Positions 56,131-64,000 of a stretch of DNA of 64,000 nucleotides are shown piece by piece (position 1 is the first letter of the stretch; every line of letters begins with the position of its first letter). The position numbers were made by a program, and so were the translations under genes. Where the stretch lies: assembly GCF_018860755.1 (NCBI RefSeq), contig NZ_JAHKPW010000011.1:2823-66822 (forward strand), in the 5' to 3' direction. The DNA is from Colwellia sp. D2M02. Its GTDB lineage: Bacteria; Pseudomonadota; Gammaproteobacteria; Enterobacterales; Alteromonadaceae. Under the pieces are notes generated by a model. The model searched no databases and was not told the DNA's origin. It was given only the letters and a program-made list of their open reading frames with translations.

Positions 56131-58581
56131 TTACCAATTAAGTTGATAGCTAACACGTAATTCAGCCCCTTTAGCAGGTATATGACTCGTATTATTTCCT
56201 GAACGTAATAACTGGCTATATAAAGGAAAGTATTCATTGTTAGTGGCATTTTCTAAAGCAACTTCAACCAAACTATCGCTAAAGTGAATGCGGGCACTTA
56301 AATCTAATGTGATATAAGAGTCCACATTATGACGACCAAAACTATCTTTACCATCAATACGGTAGTCTTCTGCACCAACATAGTTTATTTGTCCGTAGAA
56401 GTTGATATTGTCATATTGATAATCTAGGCTAAAACCACTCTTAAATGGCGGAATTCTAAAGCCATTCATATCTCGCCAATCTTCAGCTGCCTCTACTTTT
56501 TCTTCTCCTGATATTAATGCTGCAAACACACTCATTTGTAAGCTATCAGTTAGCCAATGCTGTAGTTCTACTTCAACACCCTCAATCACTTCTTCATCGC
56601 GACGTAACTTCCAACCAAAACCGTCGGTTTTAACGCGCCCTTGATCTGAGGTTGAGCGAAAAAGTGCAACATCAAACGTTGTATTTTCATCTAAATAACG
56701 TAAACCTATTTCCGCATTATCTGATGTCACAGGTTTTAATTTACTATCACCAATAGTGAATTTTTCATTAGCATACCTTAGTTGTAAGCCAACATCAGGA
56801 AGCTCAAAGCCTTGATTAAAGGCAACATAAGCTCCAAAACTTTCAGAAATCTGATAATCGACACTCAAATTAAATAGTGTATCTGAATAGTTTAATTCCC
56901 CCCCAGCAACAGCACTTTGTGGCCCAAGAGTCGTAAAGTCATCAAACGACACATCAACACTTTCATAACGAATGCCACCATCAAACTTTAAGCCGAAATC
57001 AAAAGTATAAGTATATTGTGCAAAAGCGCCTAAAGAGCCTGTTTTAGTCTCTGGCATAAAAGTTTTATCACCAATACTTTTAAAGACTAAGCCTTCTGAT
57101 TGGTCAAAAATATTAGGATCGTAAGCAGTAATTGGCATAGACGTTTTTTCTTCATTAATATCGATACCATAACTAATTCTATGTTCTGCTTGTTGTTTAC
57201 TTAACAATAAGCGAGCGCCGAAAACTTCAGTGTCTAAGTGTACTTGTCCTAAATTAGCCCAACCCGCATAAGGTCGGCCATCAAAGGGGTAAAAGCGCGT
57301 TTGATAATCTCGATAATACACTTGGCTATTAAGTAATTGACCGAAAAAATCATTATGTTGATAAGCAGCATTAAACACTAAGTTATTTGCTTGGTTTTGC
57401 TCTTCCAGCTCCAAACCTTTTCTGACTTTTGCAGGTACGCTTAATAAAGGTAATTGTGCAACTGAAGGATCAGAAGCGTAGTCTGTATCTTGTTGTGCAT
57501 CAAACCATAATAAGCTGGTTTCTACGCTCTGATGATTATCCAGTGCGTACGCTAATTTACCAAAAATACTATACGACTGTGTATCGAATAAGTCTCCTTG
57601 ACTTGGCTCTGGCGCTAAGCGATCACCATTCGCATCATACGATGCACCGCGACTCTGGCTGTCAAAATCAACTCGATAAGCTAAATCTTCATGCTGCCCT
57701 GTAATACTTTGACCAATATCATAACCAATACCATCGCTATTAAGCTCAGTTAAGCTACTATTTATTTTAATGCGTGTTTGTAAACCATCGTCTCGAGCAG
57801 CTTTAGTGGTAATGTACATTACGCCACCTGTAGCACCAGATCCATAAATAGCATTCCCGCCTCTAACCACTTCCATACTATCAATAACTGATGAGGTTAA
57901 ATTAAATAAATCCCGCGATACATTGCGATTAGTATTTAATGGTACACCATCAATTAATACTAACAGGTTACGACCACGTAAGGTTAAACCAAAGTTAGTC
58001 ATAGTTTGACTTGATGGCGCCATACCTGGAATAACTTTTCCTAAAATTTGTGCTAAATTCTCATTCGTACCAAAACGGCTTTCTAACTCTTCACCTGTGA
58101 TAAAGGTTGCTTGCTTTGAAATACTTGAAAGCCCCAACTGTGTTCTTGAACCCGACACTTGGATCACTTCTGTTGGTTGAACCTTCTGATTCGATAAAGC
58201 CGCTTGTGGTGCAGCATATGTTTCAATCGACTTAGCTGATGATTGCTTTTTCTTCACAATCACTGCATTGGGCGATTTCCACACGGCAATTAGCCCTGTG
58301 TTATCTAATAATATATCTAACGCTACAGCGGCCTGGTATTGCCCTTTCAGTGATTGAGCAGACAATCCTATTACAGCCTCATCTTTAACAAATAGCTGCA
58401 CACCCGCCACGTGGCTAAACTGTGTTAAAACCTCTTTAAATGACGCTGTAGAAATATCAAAATTAATACGTTGTTGTTGGTAATTCAAACTGCCGTCAGT
58501 TTGATTGGCTATTGCAGGAAACGCCGCCATACTTGCTAACACCAAAGCGGATGTTAACGCGGATACTTTAAATAAAGACAT
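56131..58581 (-). CDS. TonB-dependent receptor with STN domain, copy 2
   Basis: An 816 aa receptor. It has the same signal peptide and STN domain as copy 1. A linker with QPTEVIQVSGSRTQLG (TonB-box-like EVIQVSG) follows, then a plug (ATFITGEELESRFGTNENLAQILGKVIPGMAPSS, LTLRGRNLLVLIDGVPL, MEVVRGGNAIYGSGATGGVMYITT) and a barrel ending LRVSYQLNW. The plug is closer to catecholate or haem-type receptors than to copy 1, so the ligands should differ. The frame is open to 58605, but the ATG at 58581 gives the same MSLF start as copy 1. Confidence 0.94.
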   Translation of the reverse strand: MSLFKVSALTSALVLASMAAFPAIANQTDGSLNYQQQRINFDISTASFKEVLTQFSHVAGVQLFVKDEAVIGLSAQSLKGQYQAAVALDILLDNTGLIAVWKSPNAVIVKKKQSSAKSIETYAAPQAALSNQKVQPTEVIQVSGSRTQLGLSSISKQATFITGEELESRFGTNENLAQILGKVIPGMAPSSQTMTNFGLTLRGRNLLVLIDGVPLNTNRNVSRDLFNLTSSVIDSMEVVRGGNAIYGSGATGGVMYITTKAARDDGLQTRIKINSSLTELNSDGIGYDIGQSITGQHEDLAYRVDFDSQSRGASYDANGDRLAPEPSQGDLFDTQSYSIFGKLAYALDNHQSVETSLLWFDAQQDTDYASDPSVAQLPLLSVPAKVRKGLELEEQNQANNLVFNAAYQHNDFFGQLLNSQVYYRDYQTRFYPFDGRPYAGWANLGQVHLDTEVFGARLLLSKQQAEHRISYGIDINEEKTSMPITAYDPNIFDQSEGLVFKSIGDKTFMPETKTGSLGAFAQYTYTFDFGLKFDGGIRYESVDVSFDDFTTLGPQSAVAGGELNYSDTLFNLSVDYQISESFGAYVAFNQGFELPDVGLQLRYANEKFTIGDSKLKPVTSDNAEIGLRYLDENTTFDVALFRSTSDQGRVKTDGFGWKLRRDEEVIEGVEVELQHWLTDSLQMSVFAALISGEEKVEAAEDWRDMNGFRIPPFKSGFSLDYQYDNINFYGQINYVGAEDYRIDGKDSFGRHNVDSYITLDLSARIHFSDSLVEVALENATNNEYFPLYSQLLRSGNNTSHIPAKGAELRVSYQLNW

Positions 58582-58593
58582 ACTTCTACCTAT

Positions 58594-58624
58594 AAATAAT
58601 AACAATTACTATTTACAATAACGA
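58594..58624 (-). promoter_or_regulatory. Fur-like site before receptor copy 2
   Basis: Identical in core to the site before copy 1 (AAATAGTAATTGTTATTATT on the minus strand). Confidence 0.45.
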
Positions 58625-58625
58625 T

Positions 58626-58670
58626 ATAAAAAACAAAACCCGTAAATTAATTTGAAAATAATTTACAGGT
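58626..58670 (-). terminator. Terminator after fecR
   Basis: CCTGTAAATTA pairs with TAATTTACGGG and is followed on the minus strand by TTTTGTTTTTTAT. It separates the fecIR unit from receptor copy 2. Confidence 0.65.
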
Positions 58671-58711
58671 AATTCGAATTTCAGATAAAAACGAGCTTTA
58701 TTACTTACACT

Positions 58712-59593
58712 TTAATAAAGCAAAATATCACCGTTAGGCATTTCTTTTACTTGTAAATCTAAACCTTCTGCAACCATGTTAAGGGCCAAATCTATAGAAT
58801 CAATTTGAAAGCGACCTGATATTTCTTTTTTTATTACAGCACTATTTATCACTTTAATTGGCTTGTCTAAATAAAGTTCAAACTCTTTTAAAACCACCGA
58901 TAACGGCTCAGAAGAAAAAACTAATAATTGATCACGCCATGACAACCCTGAGTTAAATTGCTCAGCTGATAATGACTTCCATCGTTGTTTTATTCGCCTA
59001 CGTCCTTCTCCCTCGTGAACAATGAGTGGTACGCTATTATTTAACGACTCTACCTTTACACTATGCTCTGTTACTTGTATTTGTAACTGCGCATGTGTTC
59101 TTACATAAAATTCCGTCCCCAATGCGGTTATATTAAGATCATTATATTGCACAATAAATGGTCTGTTTTTATCTTTAGCTACCCGAAAATAAGCATCACC
59201 AGAAAGTAACTTAATAAAGCGCTGTTCTTGCGAATAAGCTATTTTTAAATGTGTATTATGTTTTAATTCAACCACCGAGCCATCTGGTAAAGTATAAGTT
59301 GATTGTTGTGCGTACGACTGGTATTGCTGCTCTAAAACCTTAGGTGGCAAAAATAATATAATAGCAGTAACCAGCAATACAACGCTGGCCGCCAAACTAA
59401 AAGACCACTGTTTGCTGTAACCGCGCTGTTTTTGCTTAGCAAATAGCTCTTCTCGGCAACGAAAATAAGTTGTCTTATGTAACGATGACTGCTCAATCCA
59501 GCGCATAAACTCTTGCTGTTCAGTAAAACTTACTTTTTCAGATAACATTAATGTTAGCCACTGTTGAGCTTGTTTTTCTAATATTTCATTCAT
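58712..59593 (-). CDS. fecR: FecR-family anti-sigma/sigma regulator
   Basis: A 293 aa inner membrane regulator. The cytoplasmic N-terminal domain (QAQQWLTLMLSEKVSFTEQQEFMRWIEQ) binds the sigma factor, and one helix lies near 68-84. The periplasmic FecR domain (YTLPDGSVVELKHNTHLKI, LLSGDAYFRVAKDKNRPFIV, ALGTEFYVR) and a C-terminal STN-like part (ISGRFQIDSIDLALNMVAEGLDLQV) follow. It relays ligand binding by the STN receptors downstream to the sigma factor, whose gene ends two bases before it. Confidence 0.93.
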   Translation of the reverse strand: MNEILEKQAQQWLTLMLSEKVSFTEQQEFMRWIEQSSLHKTTYFRCREELFAKQKQRGYSKQWSFSLAASVVLLVTAIILFLPPKVLEQQYQSYAQQSTYTLPDGSVVELKHNTHLKIAYSQEQRFIKLLSGDAYFRVAKDKNRPFIVQYNDLNITALGTEFYVRTHAQLQIQVTEHSVKVESLNNSVPLIVHEGEGRRRIKQRWKSLSAEQFNSGLSWRDQLLVFSSEPLSVVLKEFELYLDKPIKVINSAVIKKEISGRFQIDSIDLALNMVAEGLDLQVKEMPNGDILLY

Positions 59594-59595
59594 CG

Positions 59596-60090
59596 TTAAC
59601 GCTCCTTATGTAGCGCTTGTTTACATTGTGCGAGTATATGAGCGATAGATTTTTCAACCCAACTCACCGAACGCTTTTTTTCTCGTGCGATTTGCTCATA
59701 ATTTTGACCATGAATTTTTGAACGCCATAATAAATCTTTTTTTTCAGTATGTTGCTTATCAATACAGTGCTGAAGTTGCTCCAAAGATCGATTATGCATA
59801 AATGTTTTCTCTGTGCAATTATCACTTATTAACGAATCTTCGCAAAATACTTCATTGTTATGTAGTTGCGTTTTACGGTAATAATCGAGTACTAAATTAT
59901 TCATAATGGTTTGAACATAACCAGCAATATTATCAATAGTATGCCAATGCTCAACACGCATTAATCGAATATAAAAATCTTGCATTAAATCTTCTCGTTC
60001 CGCAGAGCAACTAACTTTAGATTTTAAACTTTTTTCGATGCCCGATTGAAAGCGCTGATAAACTTTTTCTGCTGTATAGGGAGGTGTCAC
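59596..60090 (-). CDS. fecI: FecI-type ECF sigma factor
   Basis: A 164 aa ECF sigma factor. Region 2 is in REDLMQDFYIRLMRVEHWHTIDNIAGYVQTIMNNLVLDYYRK. Region 4 is in LLWRSKIHGQNYEQIAREKKRSVSWVEKSIAHIL. With FecR and two STN receptors following on the same strand it forms a cell-surface signalling system. The upstream palindromic Fur-like site suggests iron control on top. It is intact, unlike the remnant at the left end of the window. Confidence 0.92.
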   Translation of the reverse strand: MTPPYTAEKVYQRFQSGIEKSLKSKVSCSAEREDLMQDFYIRLMRVEHWHTIDNIAGYVQTIMNNLVLDYYRKTQLHNNEVFCEDSLISDNCTEKTFMHNRSLEQLQHCIDKQHTEKKDLLWRSKIHGQNYEQIAREKKRSVSWVEKSIAHILAQCKQALHKER

Positions 60091-60130
60091 GACGAACTCT
60101 TGTATAAATCACGAGACCACCATGTTAACG

Positions 60131-60153
60131 CAATTAATTCTCATTGTTAATTA
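60131..60153 (-). promoter_or_regulatory. Fur-like site before fecI
   Basis: Minus strand AACAATGAGAATTAATTG, which matches the left half AATGAGAAT of the classical Fur box and part of the right half. It lies 41 bases before the fecI start, in the divergent region shared with the gene at 60250. Confidence 0.45.
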
Positions 60154-60249
60154 GAATCAATAAAGTACGTATTTAAGAACGCATTAAATAACAACGGGTA
60201 TATAATCACTTATTAATAACAAATGTCATTAAACGACTAAAAGGCACCC

Positions 60250-60675
60250 ATGAATACTAAAATATATAAAAGCGTACTTGCGCATACCGCTAACTTACTA
60301 GGCGCTGTTCAACAAAAAAACCAAGCTCGCTTCGATGACTACTATGCTGAATTAAAGCAACTATGTGAAACTCATGAAAATACCGATAAAGATCACCCGG
60401 TACAGTGGGAAACCCTCGCTGATTTTACCGATGATTTAACCGAAGCTGTAACATTATATGAGCACGCGTTGGTAAAAGCGGAGACGATTAACGATAAAGA
60501 TTTCCGTTCATCTATTGGTTACTCAATTGCGGCACTTAAAGTAGAGTTAGGTGATAAAACCAGTGCTATTGAGCATTTAGAAAAGGCCAAAATTAGCTGC
60601 AATAAAATTGTTGATAAAGAATTAAAAGCAGAAATACATGACTTATTAGAAGAGTTAAAAGTCGCAGAAGGTTAA
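60250..60675 (+). CDS. Small helical protein, TPR-like
   Basis: A 141 aa soluble, acidic, all-helical protein with one TPR-like stretch (TEAVTLYEHALVKAETINDKDFRSSIGYSIAALKVELGDKTSAIEHLEKAKI, given here only as position 70-120). It resembles conserved small proteins of Vibrio and Shewanella without known function. It is a single gene divergent from fecI and ends in a terminator. The ribosome site AAAGGCAC precedes the ATG. Confidence 0.75.
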   Translation: MNTKIYKSVLAHTANLLGAVQQKNQARFDDYYAELKQLCETHENTDKDHPVQWETLADFTDDLTEAVTLYEHALVKAETINDKDFRSSIGYSIAALKVELGDKTSAIEHLEKAKISCNKIVDKELKAEIHDLLEELKVAEG

Positions 60676-60731
60676 TAAACCTGAATTCTGGATAATTGCC
60701 CGCAATTTGAGTAACGTCAACACAAAGCACA

Positions 60732-60767
60732 AAAGAGTAGCGTCATAGTAACGCAGCTACTCTTTAC
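60732..60767 (+). terminator. Terminator hairpin
   Basis: AAAGAGTAGC pairs with GCTACTCTTT over a 14-base loop that itself contains CGT...ACG. It lies between convergent genes and can serve both. Confidence 0.7.
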
Positions 60768-60804
60768 TAGCTTGCCAATAGGTAAATTGAGTAAGCAATA
60801 GTTG

Positions 60805-61878
60805 TTATAGCGGATACCAACTGCCATCTTCATTTAGAATAAACCACGGTTTAGAATACCAATAATAACGACCCGGTTCACTAATACTAGCCGCGGTACA
60901 ATTACCGCGAACACGCCCTACGGGTAAGTCTTTACTGAAGGTGATGCTAAAACTACTATCATCATGCCAAGTAATATCCTGCTTACCTAACCCCGAGATG
61001 TAACAGTTTAAACCTGCTTTATAAAAGTCGTCATTTTCAACATTAAAGGTGATACTTTTCGGCTCACCGTACTTATAAATTGTGTTGGCATTTTCGCCTT
61101 TCAAGCCAAGCGCTAAAGGTAGCGAGCCTAACTTATCACGTAAACTCGATATTTTGTCATACGGCATTGAAACAGGAAAACGCGACAAGCTACTTAAGTC
61201 GCTTGCTAAGCCAACTGCGCCAGATTGCTGTGAAAAACCCACATAACCAAGTTCGCGTAACCACTTTTGAGTCGCAACATCATATTCGCCATAAGGGTAA
61301 GCAAAATAATGCCAGCTTTGACCAGTTTTCTCTTTAATAATGGCTTCTGCTTTTACCAATAAAGTGCCCTGTTGAGTTAACCACTGCTGCTGTGTGAGTT
61401 GTTCAGTTTCGCTTGTCGGAATACGTGCTAGTGAATGATGCTCATAACCATGGTTAGCAATAATAACGCCCTCATCGGCTAAAGTTTTAAGTTGCGCCCA
61501 AGATAAAGAATTAGAAGCTGGATTAGTTTCATTACGATTAATGACCGCTGGGTTAACAAAAATGGTGTAAGGAAAATTAAACTTATCAAGTAATGGTTTA
61601 GCGTTGGTCGCAATATTACTGTAAGCATCATCAAAAGTAATCGCCACCAACTTATCTTCAAGTGGCTGTTCGGCTTTAATAGCTTCAACCAAGGTCGAAA
61701 GTGCGACCACCTTAAAATGATTATCTTTTAAAAACTGCAAATGCTTTTCAAATTGCGCAGGAGTAATGCTAGTGCTTTTCGGTGTTTCATCACTAACATG
61801 ATGATATTGCAATATAACCGCAGCAAAGCTGCTCAAGTGAAAGAACAATAAAAATAGAGTTAAAATGCAGCGTGTCAT
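60805..61878 (-). CDS. Polysaccharide deacetylase
   Basis: A 357 aa exported NodB-fold deacetylase. Signal peptide is at 1-19. Metal and catalytic residues are Asp83-Asp84 (TFDDAYSN) and His143-X3-His147 (ANHGYEHHS), with FAYPYGEYD and GFSQQSGAV further on. It resembles the deacetylase domain of PgaB/IcaB and removes acetyl groups from a GlcNAc polymer. The C-terminal 110 residues are a beta-rich extension with two cysteines (LNCYISG, RGNCTAAS) likely to form a disulfide. No polysaccharide synthase is nearby. Confidence 0.9.
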   Translation of the reverse strand: MTRCILTLFLLFFHLSSFAAVILQYHHVSDETPKSTSITPAQFEKHLQFLKDNHFKVVALSTLVEAIKAEQPLEDKLVAITFDDAYSNIATNAKPLLDKFNFPYTIFVNPAVINRNETNPASNSLSWAQLKTLADEGVIIANHGYEHHSLARIPTSETEQLTQQQWLTQQGTLLVKAEAIIKEKTGQSWHYFAYPYGEYDVATQKWLRELGYVGFSQQSGAVGLASDLSSLSRFPVSMPYDKISSLRDKLGSLPLALGLKGENANTIYKYGEPKSITFNVENDDFYKAGLNCYISGLGKQDITWHDDSSFSITFSKDLPVGRVRGNCTAASISEPGRYYWYSKPWFILNEDGSWYPL

Positions 61879-61967
61879 GATAATTTTCTCTGTCCGTAGC
61901 TGGATAATTTTGAATAGGGTAAAATAACGCTTTTACACTGAAAAGCCCAGCCAATAGGAACAGTTTA

Positions 61968-63308
61968 TTGTTATTATTTAGTAATCCCGATCAACATAAG
62001 CGTTTATTTGCCCTAGCGCTACCAATGATACTATCGAACATAACCGTTCCTTTAATTGGTTTAGTTGATACTGCGGTCGTTGGTCATCTTGAGCATGCCT
62101 ATTATTTAGGTGGTAGCACCATTGGCGCAATGTTAATTAGTGTTGTGGTATGGCTATGTGGTTTTTTACGCATGTCTACTACAGGCCTTAGTGCACAAGC
62201 ATTTGGCCAAGATAATACTCGTAGTAATATTATGGTGCTACTGCGTGGTATTTGTGTCGCCTTTACCGTTGGTGTCGTGTTAGTACTATGCCAAAGTGTT
62301 TATATTGATGTCGGTTTAGCACTTGCTGGTGGCTCCGAGCAAGTGCAGTTTTATGCAAAACAATATGCCCAAATTAGAATTTGGGGAGCGCCTGCTGCTT
62401 TAGCTAATTTAGTCATACTTGGTTGGCTTATTGGTAATCAAAAAAGTAAAGCCGTTATGTGGCTATTAATCACTGCTAATTTAGTGAATGTTGGCCTAGA
62501 TCTGCTATTTGTATTTGGCCTAAACTGGCAAGTAAAAGGCGTAGCATTTGCTAGCCTTATAGCCGAATACTCAACCATGTTGCTGGGCTTGTTCTATATT
62601 TTATCGCGCTATAACACGACGGTTATTCAATTATGCCAAGATAAAAAAAATACACTAGTGACCTTAGTGGAGCGTTCGGCATTATTAAGTTATTTTCGTT
62701 TAAATCGCGACATACTCATTAGAACCTTATGTTTACAAGTCGCCTTTTTATTTATTACCTTTCAGGGTGCAAAACTAGGCGATAACGTTGTAGCCGCCAA
62801 TGCTATTTTGATGAATTTTTTACTGCTAATTTCTTTTGGTTTAGATGGTATAGCCAACGCTGCAGAAGCCATGGTAGGTAAAGCCTATGGTGAAAAAAAC
62901 ACAAAGAAATTACAGCAAACTGTACACATAGCGTTATTCTGGAACCTTGTTTTTGCCGGTATATACTCAGTGCTATTTCTAGTCGCTGGTGAGTACTTAT
63001 TAACACTAATTACCAGTATTGACAGTGTGATCGCGTTTGCTAAAGATTACTTAGTGTGGATTATTCTATTACCTATTATTTCATGTTGGTGTTATTTATA
63101 CGACGGTATTTATATTGGCTTATTACAGGCAAAAGTGATGCGTAACAGTATGATAGTGGCTACCTTTGCTTGCTTCTTCCCGCTGTGGTTTGTGTTACAG
63201 GCTTATGAGAATCATGCTCTGTGGGCGGCCTTTTTAGGTTTTATGTTAGCCCGTGGTATAACCCTCGCTTGGCACTTTCATACCATAGTATTGAAAGAGC
63301 GAGGTTAA
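61968..63308 (+). CDS. dinF: MATE efflux protein, DinF-like
   Basis: A 446 aa transporter with 12 helices of the MATE family, DinF branch. The N-terminal RLFALALPMILSNITVPLIGLVDTAVVGHL is characteristic, with LRMSTTGLSAQAFGQ and a second-half LLLISFGLDGIANAAEAMVGKAYG. It exports organic cations or oxidants with Na+ or H+. The start is a TTG at 61968 with AGGAAC upstream; the next Met is inside the first helix. In E. coli dinF lies next to lexA, here they are 18 kb apart and no SOS box was seen before this gene. Confidence 0.87.
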   Translation: MLLFSNPDQHKRLFALALPMILSNITVPLIGLVDTAVVGHLEHAYYLGGSTIGAMLISVVVWLCGFLRMSTTGLSAQAFGQDNTRSNIMVLLRGICVAFTVGVVLVLCQSVYIDVGLALAGGSEQVQFYAKQYAQIRIWGAPAALANLVILGWLIGNQKSKAVMWLLITANLVNVGLDLLFVFGLNWQVKGVAFASLIAEYSTMLLGLFYILSRYNTTVIQLCQDKKNTLVTLVERSALLSYFRLNRDILIRTLCLQVAFLFITFQGAKLGDNVVAANAILMNFLLLISFGLDGIANAAEAMVGKAYGEKNTKKLQQTVHIALFWNLVFAGIYSVLFLVAGEYLLTLITSIDSVIAFAKDYLVWIILLPIISCWCYLYDGIYIGLLQAKVMRNSMIVATFACFFPLWFVLQAYENHALWAAFLGFMLARGITLAWHFHTIVLKERG

Positions 63309-63667
63309 CGAGGTTGAGCTTGTTTGATATTCGACCAAAGCAGCAACACTTGCGCTACTAAGTAACCGCAAGCTAAACCTGCAACATTAGCTGCCATATC
63401 TAGCCACTCACCATAGCGATTGACGTACGGTTGAATTAACTCAATAGCGCCACTAAAAAGTGCAAAGCCAAAAGCAATATAAAGTAGGTATTTAGGTCTT
63501 GCTAAAGCCGCTGGTAACATTAACGCGCCATACGAAATAAAATGATGGGTTTTATCGCTACCTGGTACTTGCGGTAAATGAGCAGCTGGCCATAATGACA
63601 AGGTGGCGATCGTCGCAAGTAAGACTAACGTAATAAACAACCAATAACGTTTAATTAACTGTAGCAT
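63305..63667 (-). CDS. VanZ-like membrane protein
   Basis: A 120 aa protein with four helices and the VanZ pattern: SDKTHHFISYGALMLPAA, then AFALFSGAIELIQPYVNRYGEWLDMAANVAGLACGY. VanZ proteins are linked to glycopeptide resistance in enterococci, but relatives like this are widespread and of unknown role. Its stop overlaps that of the MATE gene by 4 bases (convergent). Confidence 0.85.
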   Translation of the reverse strand: MLQLIKRYWLFITLVLLATIATLSLWPAAHLPQVPGSDKTHHFISYGALMLPAALARPKYLLYIAFGFALFSGAIELIQPYVNRYGEWLDMAANVAGLACGYLVAQVLLLWSNIKQAQPR

Positions 63668-63676
63668 GATTATTAA

Positions 63677-63940
63677 TTACCACTTTGTTGAGTTTTTTGT
63701 TTTAGATTGGTTGCGATATATAATATTCAACCAACGATTAGCAAACATACCTGTGTATCCCCATGCAGCAATTAAGCAAGCGATTACCAAAGTAACAATA
63801 CCCGCCACTTGCCATAAATGGTGATGAAAATAGCCCAACGCAATAAATGCTAAAGCGACACAAAAAAGGCCAAGACCACGTAAGAATAGCCTTAAGCTAG
63901 CTTGGGGGTTTTGACCTAGTTTTTCGAGTAATTTATACAT
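63677..63940 (-). CDS. Small membrane protein, unknown
   Basis: An 87 aa protein with two helices (about 22-42 and 45-68) and a basic C-terminus. I do not recognise a family. It lies nine bases before the VanZ-like gene and is probably co-transcribed with it. The last 60 bases of the window after it are non-coding or promoter sequence. Confidence 0.65.
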   Translation of the reverse strand: MYKLLEKLGQNPQASLRLFLRGLGLFCVALAFIALGYFHHHLWQVAGIVTLVIACLIAAWGYTGMFANRWLNIIYRNQSKTKNSTKW

Positions 63941-64000
63941 CAGCGAAACCGTTAAATACTGATTAACGTACGCTATTAATAGTAAGAGTGCTCGCCACGC

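Larger units (their letters stand above)
58258..58670 (-). repeat. Direct repeat copy 2: receptor promoter plus signal/STN coding region
   Basis: Matches 55575-55985 as described there, with scattered substitutions and no large gap. It includes the hairpin (with one change to a G-U pair), the Fur-like site and the coding sequence to the end of the STN domain. Confidence 0.85.

Noticed and set aside
55575-58670. Insertion sequence or mobile element as cause of the repeated segments
   Set aside because: The repeats are the promoter and signalling parts of two receptor genes, with no transposase or terminal inverted repeats.
61968-63308. SOS control of the DinF-like gene
   Set aside because: No CTGT-N8-ACAG was seen in the 90 bases before its start, and lexA is far away.

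Overview
The window reads as chromosomal DNA of a marine gammaproteobacterium of the Alteromonadales, most like the Colwellia/Thalassotalea group. This rests on the low G+C, the tightly packed operons with TAATG and ATGA overlaps, the lexA next to a caa3-type cytochrome oxidase cluster, STN-type TonB receptors and an aryl polyene pigment cluster. The placement is by family resemblance only. I see no rRNA, tRNA, CRISPR array, prophage or intact insertion sequence.

Layout. 1-6300: remnant of a FecI-type sigma factor, then an operon of ABC ATPase, TonB receptor and two ABC-2 permeases. 6328-9400 (minus): a lipoate-ligase-like protein and an iron-reduction PepSY operon with a Fur-like palindromic promoter. 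9826-13112: a stand-alone piece of malate synthase G divergent from an XRE/ScfR-type regulator, then a delta-type carbonic anhydrase lipoprotein. 13173-19724 (minus): thiamine operon thiC-thiO-thiS-thiG-thiDE behind a TPP riboswitch, with a MITE-like palindrome before thiDE. 19978-21897: a diguanylate cyclase and HutD.

22064-42545 is the centrepiece, about 20 kb of co-directional, mostly overlapping genes. It is an aryl polyene (APE) type II synthase cluster: ketosynthases, two ACPs, ketoreductase, two dehydratases, acyl-AMP ligase, thioesterase, acyltransferases, glycosyltransferase and an MMPL/LolA/lipoprotein export set. It is extended by an aromatic amino acid ammonia-lyase and a flavin enzyme with halogenase motifs. 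A 3' module follows: a DarB/StlD-like ketosynthase, a heme-oxygenase-fold diiron protein, a His-rich membrane protein and an unknown protein. This module could build or tailor the lipid part of the pigment in a way I do not recognise from described clusters.

43452-53467: lexA with two SOS boxes, then the cytochrome c oxidase operon with its assembly genes (coxB carrying two cytochrome c domains, coxA, ctaG, coxC, SURF1, a CxxxC protein, ctaA, ctaB, SCO). 53501-60090 (minus): an iron-uptake regulon with a FecI sigma factor, FecR and two STN-type TonB receptors that share an almost identical duplicated promoter and 5' coding segment. 60250-63940: a small helical protein, a polysaccharide deacetylase, a DinF-like MATE transporter, a VanZ-like protein and a small membrane protein.
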